Shown in pieces: positions 34,241-40,810 of a stretch of 40,810 nt of DNA. Source of the stretch: HKST-UBA85 sp035654775 (GTDB lineage: Bacteria > Bacteroidota > Bacteroidia > Flavobacteriales > Flavobacteriaceae); NCBI GenBank assembly GCA_035654775.1, contig DASRWB010000065.1, positions 1-40,810 of the forward strand. The letters run 5' to 3'. The notes under the pieces are model-generated. The model was not told where the DNA came from. It did not search any database and saw only the letters and a list, made by a program, of their open reading frames with translations. The translations under genes were made by a program, and so were the position numbers. Position 1 is the first letter of the stretch. Every line of letters starts with the position of its first letter.

Positions 34241-34600
34241 AAACTTTTATTTTGGAGAATAGATTTAAAAAATTGAGGCTTTAAAAAAAGGTTTGCTTGT
34301 AAAAAAATTCTTAATCTTGTATTTAAGTTTAACCAAAAAAAGAACAGGTAAACCCTGAAAAAAGCGTATTTGCATTTCGTCGACAAAAGTGTATTTTTTC
34401 TATGATTTTTGCCGTTAATCGAAATGAAAAAAAGAGCTAAAAAACAGTATTCTCTTTTTGTCTAATTTTTTAGCATTAAAACGGATACATTAGTTTTTTA
34501 CTTGTGTTTTTATAACTTTTGTTGAGTAAAGCTATTAAACTATAACCCCAAATTAATGTTTTATTTAAGCATACCGAACAATTGGTCTACTTTACGACAT

Positions 34601-34624
34601 GCAGTTTTTCGTACAAAAAACGGC
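34601..34624. promoter_or_regulatory. 24-base near-palindrome upstream of the histidine kinase gene
   Basis: GCAGTTTTTCGTACAAAAAACGGC is centred on GTAC and symmetric at 20 of 24 positions. It ends 41 bases before the ATG at 34666. The size and symmetry suit a dimeric repressor or activator; it could also fold as a weak leader hairpin. Confidence 0.4.
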
Positions 34625-34665
34625 TTAAATAGTGACACTTTATTGAGGTTTTGTAACTAAACTGT

Positions 34666-36726
34666 ATGAAAAAGCACTACGCTATTCTATTTCTACTACT
34701 GGCTTCCTTTGGCTTTTCTCAAACCAAAGAGATTGACAGTCTTACTATACAGCTAGCTTTCCAAAATCAAGATTCCAGTAAGGTAAACACTTCGCTTTAC
34801 CTTGTTAAGGCATTGTACAACAACAATAATTATGACAAGGCCTTAAAGTTTATTAACGAAACCGAAAAACTGTCCACAGATTTAAACTACAATTATGGTC
34901 TTGCTGAAGGCATGTATTATAAGGCCTTAATTTATACCCACAAAAAAGATTACATCAATGCGATAAATACCTATAAAACTTCCAAGCAACTTTTTGAATT
35001 GCTCCGAGACACTTTAGGCATTGCCAAAATTAACAGCAAGTTGGGCATTATTGAAATTGAACGTGGAAATTACAAGGAAGGATTAAAATACGCACATTCG
35101 GCTATTAAAGAACTGGAAGAAAGAAATCTTCAAAATGAGCTCAGAGTTACCTATCAGAACCTAGCCAATGCCTATTATAACATAGGCGCTTTCCAGAAAG
35201 CCATAGAATATTATTCCAAGAACTTAACCTTGGAAGAAGAACTAAACAGCAACGCCGGAAAGTTTACCGCTTATAACAAGCTGGCCGAGTTATACTCTAT
35301 GCAAAAAGAAAACCGAAAAGCCATAGACTATTACGAAAAAGCTTTAAGTCTTCCGTTTAGTAATACCGATTCTATTCGAAGTGAAATTTTGCCAAAACTA
35401 GGTAGCGAATATCTTCAGTTTAAAGATTACAACAAAGCCACTTCTTTACTTATAGAAGGATTGCAGTTAAACAGAGCGCAAAATAACTCGCATGGGTTGT
35501 TGCTTACGCTTAACAGTTTAGGAACTTTAAATTTTCAATTGCGAAATTTTAAAACTGCCGAAGCACAGCTTTTAGAAGCCAATGCCATTGCCGAAAAATT
35601 GCAGGATAACGAAGCGTTACTAGCCAACTACAAAAGCCTGAAAACGCTGGATTCCACGCTTAACCGCTTTAACAGCGCTTATGTGTGGCAGCGCAAATAC
35701 TATGATTTAAAAACCAAATTAATACCGGTTAAAACTTCGGTTGATGAAGCGTTGCTTGAAACCGAAATAGGTACTGAACAACTTGTAGAAACAATTCCGC
35801 AAGAAACCAAACCGGCTAAAGCAGAAACCTCTCAAAAAAGTAACTTTTTAAACAGTGAAAACTTAAAAATTCTGTTTTACGTACTAATTTCCATTTTAGT
35901 TATAATTATGTTTATCATCGTGTTTGGCTTTTCCAAGAAAAATGCAACCCTAAAACAGTTACAGGATTTGGAAGATGAAAACAAAAAGCTAGAACTTCAA
36001 AACGAAGCCATTATAGAACAAACCAAACATCTAGAAGATGTGAACAAAGTAAAAGACAAGCTTTTCTCTATAGTTTCGCATGATTTAAAAGACTCGTTAA
36101 CTTCTATTAACGGATTTATAGATTTATTAAAAGACGGATCATTATCGCAGCAGGAATTTGAAAAACTCATTCCGGAGCTTAGCGAAAATGCCAGCAATGC
36201 CTCTTTATTGCTATTCAATCTGTTAAACTGGTCTAAGTCTCAAATGCAGTCCTTAGAACCCAACCCAAGTCTATTTGATGTGCAAGAAGTTTTCGAGGAG
36301 AAATTAAAACTCTTAGACCAGCGATTTACGGCAAAAAACATCAATATTGTAGACCATACTTTACGCGATTTTGTTTATGCCGACAGAAGCATGCTGGAAA
36401 TTATCGTTCAAAACCTACTTACCAATGCCTTGAAATTTACACGGCCCGGCGGTACCATAACCGTATCAAACCATATTAGCAACGGAAACTCCATTTTGAG
36501 CGTATCTGATACCGGAGTTGGTATTCCCAAGGAAAATCTGGATAAACTCTTTAAAGCCAACTCCTTAACTACCATTGGCACAAAGAATGAAAAAGGAACC
36601 GGTTTAGGGCTTTCTATTTGTAAAGAGTTAACCGAACTAAACAAAGGTAAAATTTGGGTGGAAAGTACCTTGAATGTGGGAACAACGTTTTACGTACAGT
36701 TACCCAAAACCAAACCAAACAATTAA
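34666..36726 (+). CDS. TPR-containing sensor histidine kinase
   Basis: 686 residues. A signal peptide (ending FGFSQ) leads to a periplasmic array of about six tetratricopeptide repeats (roughly 30-345; units such as AFQKAIEYYSKNLTLEEE and NRKAIDYYEKALSL), a membrane segment at about 402-423, a coiled coil (ENKKLELQNEAIIEQTKHLEDVN), the HisKA box SIVSHDLKDSL with phosphorylated His472, and a HATPase_c domain with NLLTNALKFTRPGG, DTGVGIP and GTGLGLSICKEL. The sensor half probably reads a protein or peptide in the periplasm. No response regulator gene is adjacent. The stop codon shares TTAA (36723-36726) with the convergent ctlX-type gene. Confidence 0.93.
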   Translation: MKKHYAILFLLLASFGFSQTKEIDSLTIQLAFQNQDSSKVNTSLYLVKALYNNNNYDKALKFINETEKLSTDLNYNYGLAEGMYYKALIYTHKKDYINAINTYKTSKQLFELLRDTLGIAKINSKLGIIEIERGNYKEGLKYAHSAIKELEERNLQNELRVTYQNLANAYYNIGAFQKAIEYYSKNLTLEEELNSNAGKFTAYNKLAELYSMQKENRKAIDYYEKALSLPFSNTDSIRSEILPKLGSEYLQFKDYNKATSLLIEGLQLNRAQNNSHGLLLTLNSLGTLNFQLRNFKTAEAQLLEANAIAEKLQDNEALLANYKSLKTLDSTLNRFNSAYVWQRKYYDLKTKLIPVKTSVDEALLETEIGTEQLVETIPQETKPAKAETSQKSNFLNSENLKILFYVLISILVIIMFIIVFGFSKKNATLKQLQDLEDENKKLELQNEAIIEQTKHLEDVNKVKDKLFSIVSHDLKDSLTSINGFIDLLKDGSLSQQEFEKLIPELSENASNASLLLFNLLNWSKSQMQSLEPNPSLFDVQEVFEEKLKLLDQRFTAKNINIVDHTLRDFVYADRSMLEIIVQNLLTNALKFTRPGGTITVSNHISNGNSILSVSDTGVGIPKENLDKLFKANSLTTIGTKNEKGTGLGLSICKELTELNKGKIWVESTLNVGTTFYVQLPKTKPNN

Positions 36727-37658
36727 TCTGCTTTAGGCAGGAACACTTCGGCCATCATACAGCGTGCACTTCCACCACCACAGGTTTCTATAGTTTCTAG
36801 CGAACTGTATATTATGGCACTGTGCTTTTCTAATGTTGAAACTTGTTGAGGTGTTAAACTACGGTAAGCTGCTTCACTCATTACTAAAAAAGACTGGTTG
36901 TTTTCTCCTTTTACCTGCAGCATGTTTCCTGCAAATTGGTGCATCTGTGTTTCGGTAATGGCAACGACTTCTTTATGGGTTTCTTTTAGGTGGTGTAATA
37001 CTTGCTTACGTTCTTTTTTATCATCTATGCTATCCAAACAGATAACGGCAAAAGCTTCGCCTAAACACATCATAACATTGGTGTGATAAATAGGTAAACG
37101 TTCGCCGTTTACGGTTTGATTGGCGGTAAATACTACCGGAAAATAATCAAAATCCTCACAAAACTCTATAAAAAGGTCTTCATCGGCTCTTGGGGAAAGT
37201 GCACAATAGGCTATTTTATGCACTCTATCCAGAAGCAAACTTCCGGTGCCTTCAAGAAAAACAGACTCTTCCTCGGCAGCCGTATAATCCATTATTTCAT
37301 TGATTACAAATCCCTGTTCTTCCAGTAGAAGCAAAATGTCTTCACGTCTTTCTTTTCGTCTGTTTTCGGCAAACATAGGGTAAAGCGCTACGGTACCATT
37401 TTCGTGAAAAGAGACCCAATTGTTAGGGAAAATTGAATCCGGTGTATCGCTTTCCAGAATGTCTTCTACCACAACAACGTTTACTCCACGTGATTTTAAT
37501 TTGAACACAAAAGCGTCAAATTCTTCTTGTGCGCGTGCATTTATTTCTTTGTTTTTTATATCCAGGTCTTCCTGAAAATAGTTGTTTACTGCTGTTTGTT
37601 CATTCATCCTAAACTGTACCGGACGAATCATTAAAATGGTATTGGTGATTTGTTGCAT
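36723..37658 (-). CDS. ctlX: CtlX-type citrulline/amidino hydrolase (guanidino-group-modifying superfamily)
   Basis: 311 residues of the pentein fold. DSIFPNNWVSFH is the signature I associate with CtlX, citrulline utilisation hydrolase. VFLEGTGSLLLD carries the conserved Glu136 region, PIYHTNVMMCLG the catalytic His192, and CGGGSARCMMAEVFLP the nucleophile Cys300 near the C-terminus. The family hydrolyses C-N bonds at guanidino or ureido carbons; citrulline is the named substrate in Francisella, but for flavobacteria it is inferred. A second pentein enzyme is at 38947-39861, 1.3 kb away on the same strand. It overlaps the convergent kinase gene by four bases. Confidence 0.85.
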   Translation of the reverse strand: MQQITNTILMIRPVQFRMNEQTAVNNYFQEDLDIKNKEINARAQEEFDAFVFKLKSRGVNVVVVEDILESDTPDSIFPNNWVSFHENGTVALYPMFAENRRKERREDILLLLEEQGFVINEIMDYTAAEEESVFLEGTGSLLLDRVHKIAYCALSPRADEDLFIEFCEDFDYFPVVFTANQTVNGERLPIYHTNVMMCLGEAFAVICLDSIDDKKERKQVLHHLKETHKEVVAITETQMHQFAGNMLQVKGENNQSFLVMSEAAYRSLTPQQVSTLEKHSAIIYSSLETIETCGGGSARCMMAEVFLPKAD

Positions 37659-37731
37659 TTAAGTACGTATAATTGAGGTCAAAATTACATTTTTTATCTG
37701 CTATCTTTTCTATCTTTATGAAAATTTATGC

Positions 37732-38466
37732 ATGAAAATTAACGTTATTTTTTTGCTGCTGGCATTGCTTGCTGAAATTTTGGGTACCATAGGCGGGTTT
37801 GGTTCTTCTGTGTTTTTTGTGCCTATCGGAAATTTCTATTTTGATTTCTATTCTGTTTTGGGTTTAACCGCCATTTTTCACCTTTCCAGCAATCTAAGTA
37901 AAATTGTATTATTCAGAAAAGGATTAAATAAGTTTCTTCTACTATATATCGGTGTACCTTCAGTTTTATTTGTAATTATTGGTGGTTTGCTTTCAAAGCA
38001 TCTTAATACCTTGTATCTCGAGGTTTTTTTGGGTATATTTTTAGTTGCTTTAAGTTTGCTCTTTTTAATCCGAAAAGAGCTTCTGGTCGTACCCAACAAA
38101 AAAAACTCCTTACTTGGCGGCGTTATGTCCGGGTTTTCAGCAGGTTTACTGGGAACCGGCGGTGCCATTCGCGGACTTACCATGGCCGCATTCAATTTAG
38201 AGAAAGGTGTTTTTATCGCTACTTCGGCTTTTATTGATTTTATGATTGACTTTTCCAGAACCTTTGTCTATTATGCCAATGGTTATATCCATAAGCACGA
38301 CTTAATTTATGTCCCTTTTCTTTTGGCAATTGGTCTTACCGGTACGTATTTGGGGAAACGTATTTTAAAACATATTCCTCAGGAAAAATTTAAAAAACTA
38401 TCGCTTGTCCTTATTTTAATTATTGGCGTGATTACTATTGGCAGGCTAATATTGAGTACTAACTAA
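37732..38466 (+). CDS. TauE/SafE family membrane transporter
   Basis: 244 residues, almost entirely hydrophobic, with seven or eight membrane segments. The two-fold family layout is visible: GGFGSSVFFVPIGNFYFD at the first half and LLGGVMSGFSAGLLGTGGAIRG at the second, the paired loops that form the anion path. TauE/SafE proteins export sulfite, sulfoacetate or other organic anions; the substrate here is unknown. It is divergent from the ctlX-type gene and is followed after 13 bases by an SRPBCC gene, probably in the same transcript. Confidence 0.87.
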   Translation: MKINVIFLLLALLAEILGTIGGFGSSVFFVPIGNFYFDFYSVLGLTAIFHLSSNLSKIVLFRKGLNKFLLLYIGVPSVLFVIIGGLLSKHLNTLYLEVFLGIFLVALSLLFLIRKELLVVPNKKNSLLGGVMSGFSAGLLGTGGAIRGLTMAAFNLEKGVFIATSAFIDFMIDFSRTFVYYANGYIHKHDLIYVPFLLAIGLTGTYLGKRILKHIPQEKFKKLSLVLILIIGVITIGRLILSTN

Positions 38467-38479
38467 TTCCTAATAAAAA

Positions 38480-38944
38480 ATGAAAAAACTACAATTTAGC
38501 AAAACCATAAATGCTCCTGTAAGTAAGGTATACAATACCATGCTTGGGCTGGACAACATAGAAACCTATCAACAATGGACAAAAGTATTCAATCCGACTT
38601 CTACCTATGAAGGAAAATGGAAAAAAGGGACTAAAATTGTTTTTGTAGGAACTCATGAAGATGGCACTCGTGGTGGCATGATTTCTGAAGTTATTGAAAA
38701 TATCCCTAACTCGTTTGTATCTGTAAAGCACTACGGAGTTTTAGACGGCGAAAAGGAAATTACTACAGGTCCAGAAGTTGAAAAATGGGCCGGTGGTTTG
38801 GAGAATTATTTCTTTGAATCACACGGCAAGAGTACAATCGTAACCGTAGAAACCGATTCTACAGAAGATTTTATTGCCTATTTTACGGAAACCTGGCCTA
38901 AAGCACTTAACAGGCTTAAGGAGCTGTCAGAACAGGCGAACTAA
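38480..38944 (+). CDS. SRPBCC (START-like) domain protein
   Basis: 154 residues, one helix-grip barrel. FSKTINAPVSKVYNTMLG begins the first strand and helix, YQQWTKVFNPTSTYEGKWKKG and SFVSVKHYGVLDG fill the sheet, and AYFTETWPKALNRLKELSEQ is the long C-terminal helix that closes the cavity. This superfamily includes AHSA1, polyketide cyclases and lipid-binding proteins, and I cannot pick one. It has no signal peptide, so it is cytoplasmic. It ends two bases before the stop of the convergent arginine-deiminase-like gene. Confidence 0.82.
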   Translation: MKKLQFSKTINAPVSKVYNTMLGLDNIETYQQWTKVFNPTSTYEGKWKKGTKIVFVGTHEDGTRGGMISEVIENIPNSFVSVKHYGVLDGEKEITTGPEVEKWAGGLENYFFESHGKSTIVTVETDSTEDFIAYFTETWPKALNRLKELSEQAN

Positions 38945-38946
38945 CT

Positions 38947-39861
38947 TTACGCTCTAATCAGCGGTAAAGTAGAACAACGCAGCAAACCTTCCTGTTTGGC
39001 AATTTCGGCGTACGGAACTTCTTCCACAGTAAATCCGTTTTCCCGCAACCAAGTGTTTAATCGCGTAAAGTTTTTTTCAGAAATGACCACATCGTCGGCA
39101 ATAGAAAAAATATTGCTGTTCATATGGTACATTTCGTCTCGGGTAATGTGAAAGAGGTTTTCTTTCCCAAAAAGGTTTACCAAATACATGTAGTCACTTT
39201 CTTCTCTAAAACCACTTTTGTAGATAATGCCTTTGTTTTTTCCAACAGGCTGGAAGCAGCAGTCTAGATGCAAGGCATTGTCCCGTGCTTCAATTTTGGA
39301 TTTAACCAAATCGAATTCTTTTACTATTTTATGCGGAAATTGTGCTTTCATCCAGCGCACACCTTCCATATTGGTACGGGCAGTAATGTATGAGGCATAG
39401 TCACTTCCTTTGTAGGTACCTATAAAAATGTGGTTGTTCCACAAAATGACATCGCCACCTTCAATGTGTACTTCTTCCGGCGGACGAATTACTTTTTCCG
39501 GATTGATTTGTTCTATAATGTATTGGATGGCTTCCAGTTCGTTTTCTCTTTCAGGTAAAATGTTTGCTTTTACAAAAATGTCATCAATAACAAACGCAAT
39601 ATCGCGGGCAAAAATTTGATTGCAGTCTTTTAGTATTTCGGGGCGGTATACTTTTACGTTGTACTTTTCCAGAACTCTTGCAACAGCTTCCATTTCTGCT
39701 ACCATATCGGGTTCTACGGGATAGGTTCCGGCTAAAATATGCTCTAATGATTTTGGGTCATAAGCTTCTGCTGCCGTAGGGGTTGGACCGTTACTTACAG
39801 CTGTGCCTAAAACTACAGCGCGCAGCCTTGAGGTTTCGTTTTTTACGTTTAGTTTAAGCAT
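38947..39861 (-). CDS. Arginine deiminase/DDAH-like hydrolase (pentein fold)
   Basis: 304 residues of the guanidino-group-modifying enzyme superfamily. IFARDIAFV (83-91) is the substrate-binding RD motif; VHIEGGDVI (131-139) holds the family EGGD; His198 and Asp200 in LHLDCCF match the catalytic His-x-Asp; Cys296 in LLRCSTLPL is the nucleophile. It acts on a guanidino or amidino compound, probably giving citrulline or a similar product. Dimethylarginine hydrolase, arginine deiminase and amidinotransferase are the alternatives; I cannot separate them by eye. It begins 17 bases after the citrate synthase stop, so the two are likely co-transcribed. Confidence 0.82.
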   Translation of the reverse strand: MLKLNVKNETSRLRAVVLGTAVSNGPTPTAAEAYDPKSLEHILAGTYPVEPDMVAEMEAVARVLEKYNVKVYRPEILKDCNQIFARDIAFVIDDIFVKANILPERENELEAIQYIIEQINPEKVIRPPEEVHIEGGDVILWNNHIFIGTYKGSDYASYITARTNMEGVRWMKAQFPHKIVKEFDLVKSKIEARDNALHLDCCFQPVGKNKGIIYKSGFREESDYMYLVNLFGKENLFHITRDEMYHMNSNIFSIADDVVISEKNFTRLNTWLRENGFTVEEVPYAEIAKQEGLLRCSTLPLIRA

Positions 39862-39878
39862 ATGAAATGCAGAAATTT

Positions 39879-40810
39879 CTACCTCTTTTCAATGGGTTGA
39901 AACGGACGCAGTGTTTTTCCGGTATAAATTTGTCGTGGTCTGCCAATAGGTTCTTTGCCCAGTCGCATTTCACGCCACTGTGCTACCCAACCCGGTAAAC
40001 GTCCTAAAGCAAACATAACGGTAAACATTTCTACAGGAATACCCATAGCACGGTAAATAATACCTGAGTAAAAATCTACATTGGGATATAGTTTTCTGTC
40101 TACAAAATAAGCGTCTTCCAAAGCTTCGCGTTCTAAGCCTTTGGCAATATCCAGAATAGGGTCTTGAATGCCTAAGTTACCCAAAACTTCATCTGCTGAT
40201 TTTTTGATAATTTTCGCTCTGGGATCAAAGTTTTTATACACGCGGTGTCCAAAGCCCATTAACCTAAACGGATCGTTTTTGTCTTTGGCCTTGGCCATAT
40301 ACTTTTTAGTGTCACCACCGTCTTGTTTTATGGCTTCAAGCATTTCCAAAACAGCTTGATTTGCACCACCGTGTAATGGTCCCCAAAGTGCAGAAATACC
40401 TGCTGACAAGGAAGCAAAAAGTCCGGCGTGTGAAGAACCAACAATTCGCACGGTTGAAGTGGAACAGTTTTGTTCGTGATCTGCGTGCAGAATTAATAAT
40501 TTATTCAACGCATCTACCACAATCGGATTTGATTTGTACTCCTCACCCGGTTTTTCAAACATCATTTTCAAAAAACTTTCTTCAAATCCCAAATTCTTGT
40601 CCCTGTTTTTTAAAGGAAGATCATTTCTGTTACGCAAGGTCCAGGCAGCAATAGTCGGGAATTTAGCCAATGTTTTTACAATGGCTTTGTACATATCTTC
40701 ATCAGAATCTACGTTTACAGATTTTGGATTGAAGGCTGTAAGGGCACTGGTCAATGAGGAAAGCACACCCATTGGATGGGCAGAAACAGGAAAACCTGCG
40801 ATAACCTTCT
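39879..40810 (-). CDS. gltA: Citrate synthase, C-terminal part (start outside window)
   Basis: Condenses acetyl-CoA with oxaloacetate in the TCA cycle. The frame is open to the right edge: 310 residues visible. It starts inside the conserved FPVSAHPMGVLSSLT segment, so the N-terminal part lies outside; the apparent ATG at 40772 is internal. Conserved sites are LILHADHEQNCSTSTVR (catalytic His), ISALWGPLHGGANQAVLEML (second catalytic His), GFGHRVYKNFDPRA and VDFYSGI (catalytic Asp). The C-terminus with RLPGWVAQWREM and GRPRQIY fits the bacterial hexameric type II enzyme. The arginine-deiminase-like gene follows after 17 bases. Confidence 0.96.
   Translation of the reverse strand, partial: KVIAGFPVSAHPMGVLSSLTSALTAFNPKSVNVDSDEDMYKAIVKTLAKFPTIAAWTLRNRNDLPLKNRDKNLGFEESFLKMMFEKPGEEYKSNPIVVDALNKLLILHADHEQNCSTSTVRIVGSSHAGLFASLSAGISALWGPLHGGANQAVLEMLEAIKQDGGDTKKYMAKAKDKNDPFRLMGFGHRVYKNFDPRAKIIKKSADEVLGNLGIQDPILDIAKGLEREALEDAYFVDRKLYPNVDFYSGIIYRAMGIPVEMFTVMFALGRLPGWVAQWREMRLGKEPIGRPRQIYTGKTLRPFQPIEKR

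Larger units (their letters stand above)
34211..34665. other. Divergent intergenic region between argS and the histidine kinase (455 bases)
   Basis: The longest gene-free stretch in the window and very AT-rich. I find no open frame with coding character and no tRNA or known RNA. It holds the argS -7 element, a loose inverted repeat AAAAAGAG / CTCTTTTT (about 34428-34458, 15-base loop) and a 24-base near-palindrome at 34601-34624 before the kinase gene. Kinase promoter elements are not clear. Confidence 0.65.

Noticed and set aside
31944..34489. Shared 12-mer AAAACGGATACA upstream of the deaminase and the histidine kinase
   Set aside because: Shared 12-mers are expected many times by chance in 40 kb of AT-rich DNA, and the two sites are at unlike positions relative to their genes.
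40655..40772. Citrate synthase starting at ATG 40772
   Set aside because: The frame continues upstream into the conserved GFPVSAHP segment and beyond the window edge, so that Met is internal.

Overview
The window looks like chromosomal DNA of a member of the Bacteroidota, most likely family Flavobacteriaceae. Evidence: low GC content, almost no Shine-Dalgarno sequences, several TAnnTTTG-type -7 promoter elements (one with a perfect TTG at 19 bp spacing), a fused SecDF, a secreted protein of the type IX secretion/type B sorting-domain kind, Bacteroidota-type FecR with a DUF4974-like tail, and signal peptides ending in AQ, SQ or GQ. I see no rRNA, tRNA, CRISPR array, insertion sequence or phage genes. 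Most of the window is core genome.

Layout. 1-1961 (-): N-terminal 653 residues of a large secreted repeat protein, running off the left edge. 2146-6088 (+): folE-cysS-yidD, then lgt and a DUF192 lipoprotein, closed by a two-way terminator shared with secDF. 6157-17510 (mostly -): secDF, a DUF4412-like protein with mdh, an outer-membrane-like DUF6588 protein, gyrB, asnB, queE, and a DUF2911 gene on +. 17656-22254 (+): a HerA-like ATPase (YjgR/DUF853 type), a small lipoprotein, a histidine-free cupin, an alpha/beta hydrolase, an RluF-type pseudouridine synthase and a VOC protein. 22232-25270 (-): a YwaF/TIGR02206 membrane protein, folD and ffh.

25462-31890 is the accessory part and the most interesting region. 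Two related lipoproteins (686 and 155 aa) are transcribed away from an ECF sigma factor, a FecR-type anti-sigma factor and a TonB-dependent transducer with an N-terminal STN signalling domain. No SusD-like gene accompanies the receptor. An identical 13-base element, GGTAGGAGTTTTT, lies about 35-42 bases before the start codon of both the large lipoprotein and fecR, each in the correct orientation. This suggests that one sigma factor drives both transcripts, forming a cell-surface-signalling regulon built around multi-module surface lipoproteins of unknown ligand.

31986-40810: a deaminase matching yeast cytosine deaminase (Fcy1) at all the active-site positions I checked, argS, a TPR-containing sensor histidine kinase with no adjacent response regulator, a CtlX-type hydrolase, a TauE/SafE transporter, an SRPBCC protein, an arginine-deiminase/DDAH-like enzyme and the C-terminal part of citrate synthase (running off the right edge). 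Convergent gene pairs are packed very tightly here, with overlapping or abutting 3' ends and no visible terminators.

Functions were assigned by reading motifs by eye. Family names resting on weak resemblance are flagged in the entries. Alignments to E. coli GTP cyclohydrolase I, RluF and yeast Fcy1 are from memory.
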